From: Flavobacteriales bacterium | Lineage (GTDB): Bacteria > Bacteroidota > Bacteroidia > Flavobacteriales_G > Salibacteraceae | Reading direction: 5' to 3' | Length of the DNA: 64,000 bases | Assembly (NCBI GenBank): GCA_013204105.1 | Contig: JABMOM010000029.1 | Coordinates: 62,001-126,000 of the forward strand | In this document: positions 26,511-35,392 of the stretch, piece by piece | Layout of the letters: every line of letters starts with the position of its first letter | Position numbering within the stretch: the stretch's first letter is position 1 | Position numbers and translations under genes: made by a program | The notes under the pieces: model-generated | Told to the model about the DNA's origin: nothing | Databases searched by the model: none | The model's input: the letters and a program-made list of their open reading frames with translations, nothing else

Positions 26511-27237
26511 GACCCATGAGCAGCAATCGCTGCTCGCCAAGTACACCCGCGACGGCATTGAGCCGGAGATGATCGGTGTTACCGAAGGCAGGCTACACCA
26601 CTACCGCCGATTGGTATTCAACGTCATTCGTGAATCTCTCTCCAGCACCTATCCGCTGACGGTGAACCTTTTGACCCAAAAAGAATGGAGTGTGGTCTGT
26701 CAGGAATTTTTCGAATCCCATGATTGTGTGCACCCACAAGTTTGGAGGATGCCAGAAGAACTCATTGCGTATATAGCCGAACACCGACAAGACCTGCACG
26801 AGCGATACCCTCAGCTTGAGGACCTGTTACAGCTCGAATGGTTGGAAGCCGAATACTACATGATGAAGGATCGGAATTTTCCTGAAGGAAGCAGCAAAGA
26901 TCCCATTGCAGCACCATGGAACTTGAATCCCGAATCAGAGATCGCCTCCTTTGCCTACCCTGTGCACATAAAGAACGCTCGATTCATTTCACCTACCGAC
27001 AAGGGAAATTACTACTGTTTAATCTTTCGCCAACGCACTTCTGGTAAGGTGAAGTTCATGAACCTCTCCCCTTTCTTGGCATGGTTGATCGCTACACTAA
27101 AAGCAGATGAAAGCATTTCACCTCAAGAGCTCTTTCCAGTCATCGCAAAAGAATTCGGGGTTGAAGATGAAGCGCTGCTCACAGAGCAACTGGGCAATTT
27201 CTTCGATAAACTGAGGTCAGACGAAATGGTCAAGTAA
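26491..27237 (+). CDS. DUF2063 partner protein (HvfC/BufC-like)
   Basis: 248 aa. The N-terminal DUF2063 region is recognised by ITEGRLHHYRRLVFNVIRESLSSTYP-like sequence (here VTEGRLHHYRRLVFN) followed by the FFESHDCVHPQVWRMPEEL segment. The C-terminal half (about 140-248) is a winged-helix-like domain. In methanobactin, HvfC and BufC systems this is the peptide-binding partner (RRE-like role) that presents the precursor to the DUF692 enzyme. Last gene of the sigma/anti-sigma/precursor/enzyme/partner operon. No DoxX-like membrane gene follows, unlike many proteobacterial versions. Confidence 0.85.
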   Translation: MPHLKDETHEQQSLLAKYTRDGIEPEMIGVTEGRLHHYRRLVFNVIRESLSSTYPLTVNLLTQKEWSVVCQEFFESHDCVHPQVWRMPEELIAYIAEHRQDLHERYPQLEDLLQLEWLEAEYYMMKDRNFPEGSSKDPIAAPWNLNPESEIASFAYPVHIKNARFISPTDKGNYYCLIFRQRTSGKVKFMNLSPFLAWLIATLKADESISPQELFPVIAKEFGVEDEALLTEQLGNFFDKLRSDEMVK

Positions 27238-27293
27238 GGTCAACACTTCGTTACTTCGCGTATCTTTTTTCTTTCATTTCCCGTCAATTACCC

Positions 27294-28706
27294 ATGTCAC
27301 GGAACATTTCTGATCTAAAGCGATATGCCCGCCTCTTTGTGCAAGCATTGAAAGGCGGTGGTGATCATGAGTACACCAGCGGAAGCATCAATAAAGCCAT
27401 TTTCCTCTTGGCTGTGCCCATGATCGCTGAAATGCTCATGGAATCGCTGTTTGCCGTGGTGGACGTGTACTTCGTAGCCAAAGTCAGCGTGAATGCTGTT
27501 GCGACCGTAGGGCTCACTGAATCCGTACTCTTCATCATCTATTCCGTCGCCGTTGGATTGAGCATGGCGGTTACCGCTATCGTCTCTAGGAGGGTTGGAG
27601 CAAAGCAACCCAAACGTGCATCTGACGCCGCTTTTCAGGCCATCGTTATAGCGATTGGCATCGGGGTAGTCTTAGGGGTTTCCGGCTTGTATTTCGCTGG
27701 AGACATTTTGTCGATGATGGGAGGTGAAGCCGATTTGATCGCCGAGGGCGTGGGCTATGCCGAGATCATGTACGCCGGCAATATCAGCATCATTCTGCTA
27801 TTCATGATCAACGCCATCTTTCGTGGCGCCGGTGATCCCGCCATTGCGATGCGGTCCCTCTGGCTGGCGAACGGCTTCAACATCATCCTTGATCCCCTGC
27901 TCATTTTCGGAATTGGTTTCTTCCCTGAAATGGGCGTGGCTGGAGCTGCCGTAGCTACTACTACGGGGCGTTCCATCGGGGTACTCTATCAGCTCTGGCA
28001 CCTATTCAACGGTTCCTCCCTCATCCGATTGGGCTGGGACAACATGATACTGCGATGGAAGACCATTAAAGAAATTTTTGAAATCTCATTCGGAGGTGTG
28101 GCTCAATTCCTCATCGAATCGGCCAGTTGGATCTTTCTGGTGCGTGTAGTGAGTCTGTTTGGCACGGAGGCCTTGGCAGGCTATACCATCGCCTTTCGGG
28201 TAATCGTATTCACCTTACTTCCTAGCTGGGGAATGGCAAATGCAGCGGCCACCTTGGTCGGACAGAATTTGGGTGCTAAGCAACCTGAACGTGCTGAGAT
28301 CTCGGTATGGAGGGCTGCATTGTACAATGCTCTCTTCCTTGTTGGGGTCTCGGGCGTATTCTTCATCTTCTCGGCTGACATTCTGCAATTTTTCACAGAC
28401 GAAGAAGTGGTGCGCGACATCGGAACGTCGGCCCTTCGGATCATTTGTGCCGGTTACATCTTCTTCTCCTATGGTATGGTGATCGGCCAGGCCTTCAACG
28501 GCGCTGGCGACACCAAGACACCCATGTGGATCAGCTTGGTCGTTTTTTGGCTCGTTCAGATTCCACTCGCCTATTATTTGGCGGTGGAACTCGATTGGAA
28601 AAGCAATGGGGTCTTCTTCTGCATCGCCTTCGCGCATTCGCTTTACGCCATCGTTGCGATTGTCCTGTTCAGACGGGGAAAATGGAAGTTGAAGGAAGTA
28701 GGTTAA
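27294..28706 (+). CDS. MATE family multidrug efflux transporter
   Basis: 470 aa with 12 predicted transmembrane helices in two six-helix halves. The openings KAIFLLAVPMIAEMLMESLFAVVDVYFVAKVS and FEISFGGVAQFLIESASWIFLVRVVS are the matching repeats, and AKQPKRASDAAFQA / AKQPERAEISVWRAA are the paired cytosolic loops. Na+- or H+-coupled drug/metabolite export. Single gene. Confidence 0.92.
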   Translation: MSRNISDLKRYARLFVQALKGGGDHEYTSGSINKAIFLLAVPMIAEMLMESLFAVVDVYFVAKVSVNAVATVGLTESVLFIIYSVAVGLSMAVTAIVSRRVGAKQPKRASDAAFQAIVIAIGIGVVLGVSGLYFAGDILSMMGGEADLIAEGVGYAEIMYAGNISIILLFMINAIFRGAGDPAIAMRSLWLANGFNIILDPLLIFGIGFFPEMGVAGAAVATTTGRSIGVLYQLWHLFNGSSLIRLGWDNMILRWKTIKEIFEISFGGVAQFLIESASWIFLVRVVSLFGTEALAGYTIAFRVIVFTLLPSWGMANAAATLVGQNLGAKQPERAEISVWRAALYNALFLVGVSGVFFIFSADILQFFTDEEVVRDIGTSALRIICAGYIFFSYGMVIGQAFNGAGDTKTPMWISLVVFWLVQIPLAYYLAVELDWKSNGVFFCIAFAHSLYAIVAIVLFRRGKWKLKEVG

Positions 28707-28735
28707 GGCCTCCTAGAGGTGCAATTCTCGATTGT

Positions 28736-28743
28736 TACCTTTG
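28736..28743 (+). promoter_or_regulatory. TAnnTTTG -7 element upstream of the second symporter
   Basis: TACCTTTG, exact consensus match, 118 bp before the ATG at 28861. The intervening leader holds no gene and no riboswitch fold that I can recognise. Confidence 0.35.
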
Positions 28744-28860
28744 CCGTGAATAACTCAAAACCAGCAAAGAATGCCCCATTTCCTTCCAATTTTCCTCGTT
28801 TTTGAACTGGAATTAGCAATCCGAATGCTTCTCCGCTAAGGGCAGAGCGCGCTAGGTAGC

Positions 28861-30309
28861 ATGCACTGGATTGACCTCACCATATTTGTCATTTACATGG
28901 CCGCCATGCTCGGCGTGGGCTACTTTTTCTTTCGCACCAATAAAGGAAAGGAAGACTATTACGTAGGCGGACGCAACATGGGAAGCTGGCACATCGGCCT
29001 CTCGGTGGTTGCTACAGATGTTGGGGGTGGTTTCAGTATCGGTTTGGGAGGACTAGGCTTCACGATGGGCATCAGCGGGTCTTGGATGCTTTTTACAGGT
29101 CTCATCGGTGCATGGCTTGCGGCAGTTTTCCTTATTCCAAAAGTTTTCAAGCTGGGCCAGGAGATCAACCTTTTCACTTTTCCTCAGGTATTTGAACACT
29201 TGTACAACAAGAAGGTGGCGTTTCTTGCAGCGATCATCTCCGCCATTGGCTACCTTGGTTTCACCGCGTCGCAACTGCTCGCCGGCGCCAAGCTCGCCTC
29301 CTCCACCTTTGTAGATCTGAATCTGAACAGCGCCCTGATCATCATGGGAGTGGTAGCGGTAGTGTACACGGTGATGGGAGGTTTAAAGGCCGTCATCTAC
29401 ACCGACACCATCCAGTGGATCATTCTTCTCTCTGGCCTCGTGTTTATCGGGCTTCCTATGGCCTACGTCAGCATTGGCGGTTGGGAGGCGCTCTCGAGCA
29501 GTGTTCATCCAGAATTGCTCAGACTCACCAATATCGACGGATTCACCTTGCTCAATTGGGCGGTGACCATCATCCCCATTTGGTTCATCGGAATGACCTT
29601 GTATCAGCGCATCTACGCTTGCAGAGACGAAAAGCAAGCGCGCAGGGCGTGGTACATCGCTGGGATCTTTGAATGGCCCGTGATGGCGTTTATGGGAGTT
29701 TTACTCGGTTTGTTTGCGCGTGTTGCTGCAGACCAAGGCATGTTTGCCGATCTCGGTTATGCGGGCGTTGGATCCTTAGACGCGGAGCTAGGCCTTCCCC
29801 TGCTTTTACGGCAAATCCTACCCGTTGGTCTAATGGGCTTGATGATGTCTGCCTATTTCAGCGCCATTCTCAGCACCGCCGACAGTTGCCTGATGGCGTG
29901 CTCTGGAAATGTCGTAAGTGACCTCATCGGTCGGTTCGTAAAAACATCAGACCGAAATGAACTCCGGTTAAGTCAGATCGTGACCTTGGTCATTGGCATC
30001 GTCGCCATCCTGATTGCTATGTATGCCGAAATGGTCTTGGACCTCATGCTTCACTCGTACGCCTTCATGGTTTCGGGCTTGTTTGTTCCGGTGTTGTTCG
30101 CGCTGTACAGCAAGCATCCGCATGCAAATGCGGCGCTAGGGGCCATGGTCATAGGTGGCAGCTCTACCCTTTTGCTTAATGCGTTCCCTGTTACGGTTTT
30201 CGATTGGGCACAGGGTTTAGACCCCATCGTATATGGATTGACCTTATCACTCCTCGCATATGTTAGCATCCGTCGAATCTCTCCTCTCCCGAATTTTCAA
30301 AAAATATAG
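28861..30309 (+). CDS. Sodium:solute symporter family transporter
   Basis: 482 aa, about 13 transmembrane helices. SSS features: NKGKEDYYVGGRNMGSWHIGLSVVATDVGGG at the N-terminus, GYLGFTASQLLAGAKLASSTF, YTVMGGLKAVIYTDTIQWIIL, and MSAYFSAILSTADSCLMACSGNVVSD in the Na+-site helix. Solute unknown. The GNAT gene begins four bases after its stop. Confidence 0.9.
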   Translation: MHWIDLTIFVIYMAAMLGVGYFFFRTNKGKEDYYVGGRNMGSWHIGLSVVATDVGGGFSIGLGGLGFTMGISGSWMLFTGLIGAWLAAVFLIPKVFKLGQEINLFTFPQVFEHLYNKKVAFLAAIISAIGYLGFTASQLLAGAKLASSTFVDLNLNSALIIMGVVAVVYTVMGGLKAVIYTDTIQWIILLSGLVFIGLPMAYVSIGGWEALSSSVHPELLRLTNIDGFTLLNWAVTIIPIWFIGMTLYQRIYACRDEKQARRAWYIAGIFEWPVMAFMGVLLGLFARVAADQGMFADLGYAGVGSLDAELGLPLLLRQILPVGLMGLMMSAYFSAILSTADSCLMACSGNVVSDLIGRFVKTSDRNELRLSQIVTLVIGIVAILIAMYAEMVLDLMLHSYAFMVSGLFVPVLFALYSKHPHANAALGAMVIGGSSTLLLNAFPVTVFDWAQGLDPIVYGLTLSLLAYVSIRRISPLPNFQKI

Positions 30310-30313
30310 CACC

Positions 30314-30748
30314 ATGGAAATGAAACCAAAATTGATCAATCAACAAAGCGGTCGCGACGACGTGTACAGCGACCAGCGCATCGTCGATTTCTTACACACC
30401 CATTTGGATGAGTATGGCGATCCGAAAGAAGACATCCAACGATGCCTCGATTACGTGCACGACCGCGGAGGTTTTGCCTTGCTGGGGATTGTGGAAGATG
30501 AGATCATAGGCGCCGTGATCATTAATGAAACCGGTATGAGCAAATACATTCCAGAGAACATCTTGGTATACATCGCTATGGATAAGGCTTTTCGTGGTAA
30601 GGGCATTGGGAAGGAGTTGATGTCTAATGCCATCAAGCTCTGCAAAGGGGATATTGCTCTGCACGTGGAATCCGACAACCCCGCGAAGTTTCTCTATGAG
30701 AAATTGGGCTTTTCAAATAAGTACCTCGAGATGCGATTGAAGCGCTGA
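30314..30748 (+). CDS. GNAT family N-acetyltransferase
   Basis: 144 aa from MEMKPKLINQ. GNAT core: GIVEDEIIGAVIINE, LVYIAMDKAFRGKGIGKELMSNAI (acetyl-CoA pyrophosphate loop RGKGIG) and LHVESDNPAKFLYEKLGFSNKYLEMRLKR. Similar to small Bacteroidota acetyltransferases; acceptor unknown. Confidence 0.88.
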   Translation: MEMKPKLINQQSGRDDVYSDQRIVDFLHTHLDEYGDPKEDIQRCLDYVHDRGGFALLGIVEDEIIGAVIINETGMSKYIPENILVYIAMDKAFRGKGIGKELMSNAIKLCKGDIALHVESDNPAKFLYEKLGFSNKYLEMRLKR

Positions 30749-30790
30749 CTTAGCGCTACCTTCCGCGTATAATCTTTAACGCATCTAACG

Positions 30791-31921
30791 ATGGACAGCA
30801 CATTAAAGCATTTCAGAAGAGACCTCCACGCGCATCCCGAATTGAGTGGGCATGAGCGAGAGACCCAGAAGCGGATCAAGGCGTTTCTGACGGATCAAGG
30901 CATCACGCATGGCAAAGACGTTGGGCGCTTTGGAACCTTGTATCACTTTTACTTTGGCGATGGTCCCCACCTACTCGTTCGGGTAGACATCGATGCCTTG
31001 GCCATTCAAGAAATCAACGCATTCGAGCACCGTTCGGTTACAGAAGGCGTTTCACACAAATGTGGACACGATGGGCACACCACCATCGGTGTAGGCTTGG
31101 CGATGCGACTGCAGAACGAGCCGCTCGACCACGGTGCCGTTAGCGTGCTGTTTCAGCCTTCTGAAGAGAACGGTGAAGGCGCGCGGGGTGTATTGAATGA
31201 TGCTCAATTTGATGAAGAGGAATACGACTACGCGGTTGCCTTGCACAACATACCAGGTGAATCCCTGCATGAAGTGCTTTGGAAGCACGACAATTTCACG
31301 CCAGCGGTTCAGAGTCTAATCCTACGGTTGACGGGAAGAACTTCTCACGCCGCTGAGCCCTTGAAGGGTGAGAATCCTACCTACGCCATTGCGGAGATTG
31401 TATCTGAGGCGCTGCGATTGGAAGAGACAGATGAAAAACATTCCAACTATCGCCTGATCACACCTGTATTCACTGAAATCGGATCGAAAGACTACGGCAT
31501 CTCTGCAGGGTATGGAGAAATCCATTTCACCATTCGCAGCTGGCATCAAGCAGATATGGAGGAGGCCACGGAAGATTTTATGAACGCAGTACACCGTATC
31601 ACGGACGAACATAAATTGCAATTGGAATCTGAGATTGTCGCCGTGTTTGCGTCGAATCAAAACCATCAGGATGTAGTGAAAGCCATCACCCATTCGGCTA
31701 AAGAACTAGGCCTAGATCAAAGCGAACGCAGCGAACCTTTTCCTTGGGGTGAGGATTTTGGCCTGTTCACCCAAAAAATACCCGGGGCCATGTTTGGGCT
31801 TGGGTCTGGAAAGCACACCCCTGCCCTGCACAATCCAGACTACGACTTTCCAGACGAACTCACCCCAACTGGAGTGAACCTATTTTACCAAATCGCAAAA
31901 TCAATCTGTAGCAGTGTTTGA
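30791..31921 (+). CDS. M20-family amidohydrolase
   Basis: 376 aa. Zinc amidohydrolase of the hippurate/IAA-amino-acid hydrolase group: RRDLHAHPELSGHE, the metal motif HKCGHDGHTT with Cys, FQPSEENGEGARGVL, and the dimerisation-domain HAAEPLKGENP. Hydrolyses an N-acyl amino acid; substrate unknown. The stop overlaps the GTG start of the alanine racemase gene by eight bases, and a second racemase-like gene follows, pointing to amino-acid/D-amino-acid turnover. Confidence 0.9.
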   Translation: MDSTLKHFRRDLHAHPELSGHERETQKRIKAFLTDQGITHGKDVGRFGTLYHFYFGDGPHLLVRVDIDALAIQEINAFEHRSVTEGVSHKCGHDGHTTIGVGLAMRLQNEPLDHGAVSVLFQPSEENGEGARGVLNDAQFDEEEYDYAVALHNIPGESLHEVLWKHDNFTPAVQSLILRLTGRTSHAAEPLKGENPTYAIAEIVSEALRLEETDEKHSNYRLITPVFTEIGSKDYGISAGYGEIHFTIRSWHQADMEEATEDFMNAVHRITDEHKLQLESEIVAVFASNQNHQDVVKAITHSAKELGLDQSERSEPFPWGEDFGLFTQKIPGAMFGLGSGKHTPALHNPDYDFPDELTPTGVNLFYQIAKSICSSV

Positions 31922-33062
31922 AACCTCGCATATCCATCTCAAAAAGGAAGCTTTAAAAAACAACCTTTCGTTCATCCGCGGCCTGATCGGCGACGATTGC
32001 CAGATGACCAGCGTGGTCAAAGGAAACGCATACGGACACGGCATTGAGGAATACGTAATCATGGCTGAGGAATGTGGAGTTACCCATTTTTCAGTCTACA
32101 GCACCGACGAGGCACAGCGCGTATTCAATGTAAAACGGCCCAACACGGCGATCATGATCATGGGGTCGGTAGACGATGGAGGGCTGGCCTGGGCCATAGA
32201 CAATGAAATTGAATTCTGGGTATTTGACGAAGAGCGACTGAACAAGGCCCTGCGCTTGGCGGAAGACCTGGGAAAGAAAGCCAAACTTCACATAGAGATC
32301 GAAACAGGCATGTACCGCACGGGGTTTGAGAATGGAGAAATTAAAACCGTCATTCAGACCCTGCAGCGCAGTCTCGAGCACCATACCTTACTCGGTATTT
32401 GCACGCACTTTGCTGGCGCCGAAAGCATTGCCAACTACTACCGTATTAAAGAACAGATCAGGCGTTTTAAGCGTGCCTTAAAGCAATTTGAGAAAGCAGA
32501 CCTGAAGCCCATTTACCGGCATGCATGCTGCTCGGCCGCCCTGCTTCGCTTTCCAGAAATGCGCATGGACATGGTGCGGGTCGGCATTCTGCAATACGGA
32601 TTTTGGCCAAGTACGGAAACCTTCATCGATTACACCCAGAAGCACAAAACCATGGACGAACCGCTCCACCGCATCATCAGCTGGAAAAGCCACGTCATGA
32701 GCATCAAAAGCGTTAAAACGGGTGAATACATCGGTTACGGCACCTCCTACCTCGCGCAGAGAGATACCAAGATAGGTATCGTTCCTGTTGGGTATGGACA
32801 CGGCTTTGCACGCTCTTTGAGCAATCAGGGACGCGCCTTGATCAACGGCATAAGGGTCGCGGTCATTGGCACCGTCAATATGAACAGTCTCGCGGTGGAC
32901 CTATCAGAAGTGGAAACAGTAAAAAAGGGCGACAGCGTAACCTTAATCGGCAAGGACGGCGATTTGGATGTATCCGTGGCATCTTTTAGCGAGGCTACAA
33001 ATCAATTGAATTACGAATTGCTCACACGGCTTCCCATGCACATACCACGCATAGTTGAATAG
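31914..33062 (+). CDS. Alanine racemase
   Basis: 382 aa with a GTG start overlapping the previous stop. PLP fold-III racemase: catalytic lysine in TSVVKGNAYGHG, RHACCSAALLRFPEMRMDMVRVGILQYGFWPS (phosphate-binding and R219-type region), GYGTSYLAQRDTKIGIVPVGYGHGFAR with the catalytic Tyr, and AVIGTVNMNSLAVDLSEV. Produces D-alanine for peptidoglycan. In other alr genes the last motif reads GRVSMDM/GRVCMNM; here it is GTVNMNS, so specificity may differ. Confidence 0.85.
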   Translation: MFETSHIHLKKEALKNNLSFIRGLIGDDCQMTSVVKGNAYGHGIEEYVIMAEECGVTHFSVYSTDEAQRVFNVKRPNTAIMIMGSVDDGGLAWAIDNEIEFWVFDEERLNKALRLAEDLGKKAKLHIEIETGMYRTGFENGEIKTVIQTLQRSLEHHTLLGICTHFAGAESIANYYRIKEQIRRFKRALKQFEKADLKPIYRHACCSAALLRFPEMRMDMVRVGILQYGFWPSTETFIDYTQKHKTMDEPLHRIISWKSHVMSIKSVKTGEYIGYGTSYLAQRDTKIGIVPVGYGHGFARSLSNQGRALINGIRVAVIGTVNMNSLAVDLSEVETVKKGDSVTLIGKDGDLDVSVASFSEATNQLNYELLTRLPMHIPRIVE

Positions 33063-33071
33063 ATAAAAATT

Positions 33072-34139
33072 ATGGCATTCATCACATTTGATCAGAACAA
33101 ACTCAAGCACAACTTTAAGTTTCTCGACGCCTTTTTTCGCGAGAGGGACATCGAATGGGCAATCGTGTCGAAACTACTCTGCGGCAATTACGAATACGTA
33201 AAGATCCTCTGTGAAACTGGCATCAAGGAGATCTGCGATTCGCGCATAAGCAACCTGAAGTTGGTCAAAGAGATTGCACCAGAAATACAAACGGTGTACA
33301 TCAAGCCTCCCGCAAAGCGCAGCATCAAGAGCATTGTGCGCTACGCTGACGTGAGCTTCAATACCCAATTTGAGACCATTCAATGGCTGAGCGAAGAGGC
33401 CAAGCGCCAAAAAAAACTCCATAAGATCGTCATCATGGTAGAAATGGGCGACTTACGTGAAGGCGTCCTCGGTGAAGATTTAGTAGATTTTTATGAGAGC
33501 GTTTTCAAGCTGCCCAATATCGAAGTGGTCTCTTTTGGCACCAACCTGAATTGCCTCCATGGTGTGATGCCTTCACACGACAAACTCATCCAACTAAGCT
33601 TGTACAAGCAATTGGTGGAAGCCAAGTTCAACCGAAAGATACCGTGGGTAAGCGGCGGTACGAGCGTCGTGATTCCACTCGTACTCAATCATCAACTTCC
33701 TAAGGGTATCAACCACTTCCGAATTGGTGAGTCGCTTTACAATGGCCACAACCTGTTCACAGGAGAAGTCATCGAAGGCATGCAAGACGACATCATCAAG
33801 CTCTTTGCTGAGGTAATTGAACTCATCGAAAAACCCATGGTTCCGATTGGCGACTTGGAAGCCAACCCCTCCGGCGAGACCTTTGATGTAGACGAAGAAG
33901 ATTATGGAAAGACGTCCTACAGAGCCATCCTGGACTTAGGACTCTTGGATGTTTCGCCAGAATTTCTGATACCTATCGCAGAGGATATTGAAATCATCGG
34001 TGCGAGTTCAGACATGATTGTTTTGGACATGGGAGAAGAACCCAAATTCAAGGTGGGAGACTTGGTGCCGTTCAAGCTCAAGTACATGGGCGCCTTGGCG
34101 CTAATGAGTTCCGATTACATCGAAAAGAAAGTGGTTTAA
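33072..34139 (+). CDS. Alanine/ornithine racemase-family PLP protein
   Basis: 355 aa, fold-III PLP barrel, N-terminal catalytic region AIVSKLLCGNYEYVKIL. Other marks: DSRISNLKLVKEI, KIVIMVEMGDLREGVL, VSFGTNLNCLHGVMPS, WVSGGTSVVIP and FRIGESLYNGHN, as in the YhfX/Orr-type racemases rather than true Alr. It lies 9 bp after the alanine racemase. Its TAA stop shares the bases TTAA with the convergent multicopper oxidase stop. It likely racemises a basic or other amino acid; substrate uncertain. Confidence 0.8.
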   Translation: MAFITFDQNKLKHNFKFLDAFFRERDIEWAIVSKLLCGNYEYVKILCETGIKEICDSRISNLKLVKEIAPEIQTVYIKPPAKRSIKSIVRYADVSFNTQFETIQWLSEEAKRQKKLHKIVIMVEMGDLREGVLGEDLVDFYESVFKLPNIEVVSFGTNLNCLHGVMPSHDKLIQLSLYKQLVEAKFNRKIPWVSGGTSVVIPLVLNHQLPKGINHFRIGESLYNGHNLFTGEVIEGMQDDIIKLFAEVIELIEKPMVPIGDLEANPSGETFDVDEEDYGKTSYRAILDLGLLDVSPEFLIPIAEDIEIIGASSDMIVLDMGEEPKFKVGDLVPFKLKYMGALALMSSDYIEKKVV

Positions 34140-35392
34140 CGACCGATCACGCACCTGCTGCTTACTAGCCTACCACTCTCCATTGCTACGTTGAGGATGT
34201 AAATCCCTTCGTTCAGTCCAGCCACCTCTAAACGCTCTGCTGGATGTTGGCAGCGCATAGAACGCACTATTCTACCCGATACATCTAGGACCTGAATGTG
34301 CTCAATGTTTTCGCCTTGGGTAGCTACCCATATTTCATGGTCAGCTGGATTGGGATAGACTCGAACCTCAGACGCAGCGATAGCCATGGACATTCCCACT
34401 CCAATTGTGTCAGTCATATCGTCTTCCATCGACGGAGGGAAATAGGTGAAACTACTATCGTTCACTGGGATGTAATCACGCCCCAGGAATTGCAGGCGGT
34501 AAGGATCTAAATAATCCGCTGATACGAACGTAGGAGTTTCATCCAGTATCTCTGCGAGCACCGAGTAACGCTCACCTGGGTAGATGATCAAAGTGTCCGT
34601 AGCAAAGGCTTGGTTCAATACTCTTCCATCAGACGTATGCACAACGGCGTTCAATGCGCTAGGAAAGATGATCCGATTGACACGGTAGCCCACATTCATA
34701 AAGCGCAATAGGTGCTGCTCACCGATCGTCCCGTTGATCTGGACATTGGTGTCTGTGTAGTTCATCGAGCGGTTCTTCCCGTTGATCAAGAACAGGTCTG
34801 GCGCATAGCTAGTAAATCCGCCAATAGCGGTATAGTCGGCATTCCACCTTGAGTCGAGGTCACTTAGTAGGTAGGCGTGCTGTCGATCATAGATCGGTCC
34901 GTTGGTGTAGATGCGGTTGCTGCTGTCTGCGGGGTAAACGATGACCATGCCGTACATGCCTAAGGCGAGGTGCAAGGTGGTAGTGACATGGCAGTGATAG
35001 AGGAAATTACCCGCATGGGTCGCTTTAAAACGGTAGGTAAAGGACTGGTTGGTCAGGACGAAGTCCGAGGTGTGCGGAACCCCATCGTTGGCCTGATCCA
35101 CATCCAAGCCGTGGAAGTGAATGGTATGTCCTTCCAGGGAAGGATTGATCATTTCTACGTGGATGCTATCGCCCTCCTTTGCATAGATCGTAGGTCCGGG
35201 CAAGACGATCGTCGGGTTGGCACTCGTGTTTGCAAAGCCCCAAAATGGCAATGTAATGGTCGTATTGGAATCGGTAATGAAGTCTGCCACGCCGTCCATT
35301 AAGGACACCAAGGAATATTGCTTCAACGGTTGAGCGGAGGCTTGACCAGCGAGCAACAGAGCAAGGAACGCTATGGTAAATGCTCTATTCAT
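34136..35392 (-). CDS. Multicopper oxidase with type IX secretion sorting domain
   Basis: 418 aa: signal peptide (ending ASAQ), two cupredoxin domains (about 25-155 and 165-310), then a Por/T9SS C-terminal sorting domain (VRVYPNPADHEIWV...GLNEGIYILNV). Domain 1 holds copper ligands: HFHG (His92, His94) and YHCHVTTTLHLALGMYG (His133, Cys134, His135, His141, Met146), which looks like a type-1 site plus part of a trinuclear cluster. Domain 2 shows no ligands. It is predicted to be exported across the outer membrane. It overlaps the upstream oxidase-like gene by eight bases. Confidence 0.85.
   Translation of the reverse strand: MNRAFTIAFLALLLAGQASAQPLKQYSLVSLMDGVADFITDSNTTITLPFWGFANTSANPTIVLPGPTIYAKEGDSIHVEMINPSLEGHTIHFHGLDVDQANDGVPHTSDFVLTNQSFTYRFKATHAGNFLYHCHVTTTLHLALGMYGMVIVYPADSSNRIYTNGPIYDRQHAYLLSDLDSRWNADYTAIGGFTSYAPDLFLINGKNRSMNYTDTNVQINGTIGEQHLLRFMNVGYRVNRIIFPSALNAVVHTSDGRVLNQAFATDTLIIYPGERYSVLAEILDETPTFVSADYLDPYRLQFLGRDYIPVNDSSFTYFPPSMEDDMTDTIGVGMSMAIAASEVRVYPNPADHEIWVATQGENIEHIQVLDVSGRIVRSMRCQHPAERLEVAGLNEGIYILNVAMESGRLVSSRCVIGR

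Noticed and set aside
28744-28860. Possible riboswitch in the leader of the second symporter gene
   Set aside because: No recognisable aptamer or terminator/antiterminator pairing was found.
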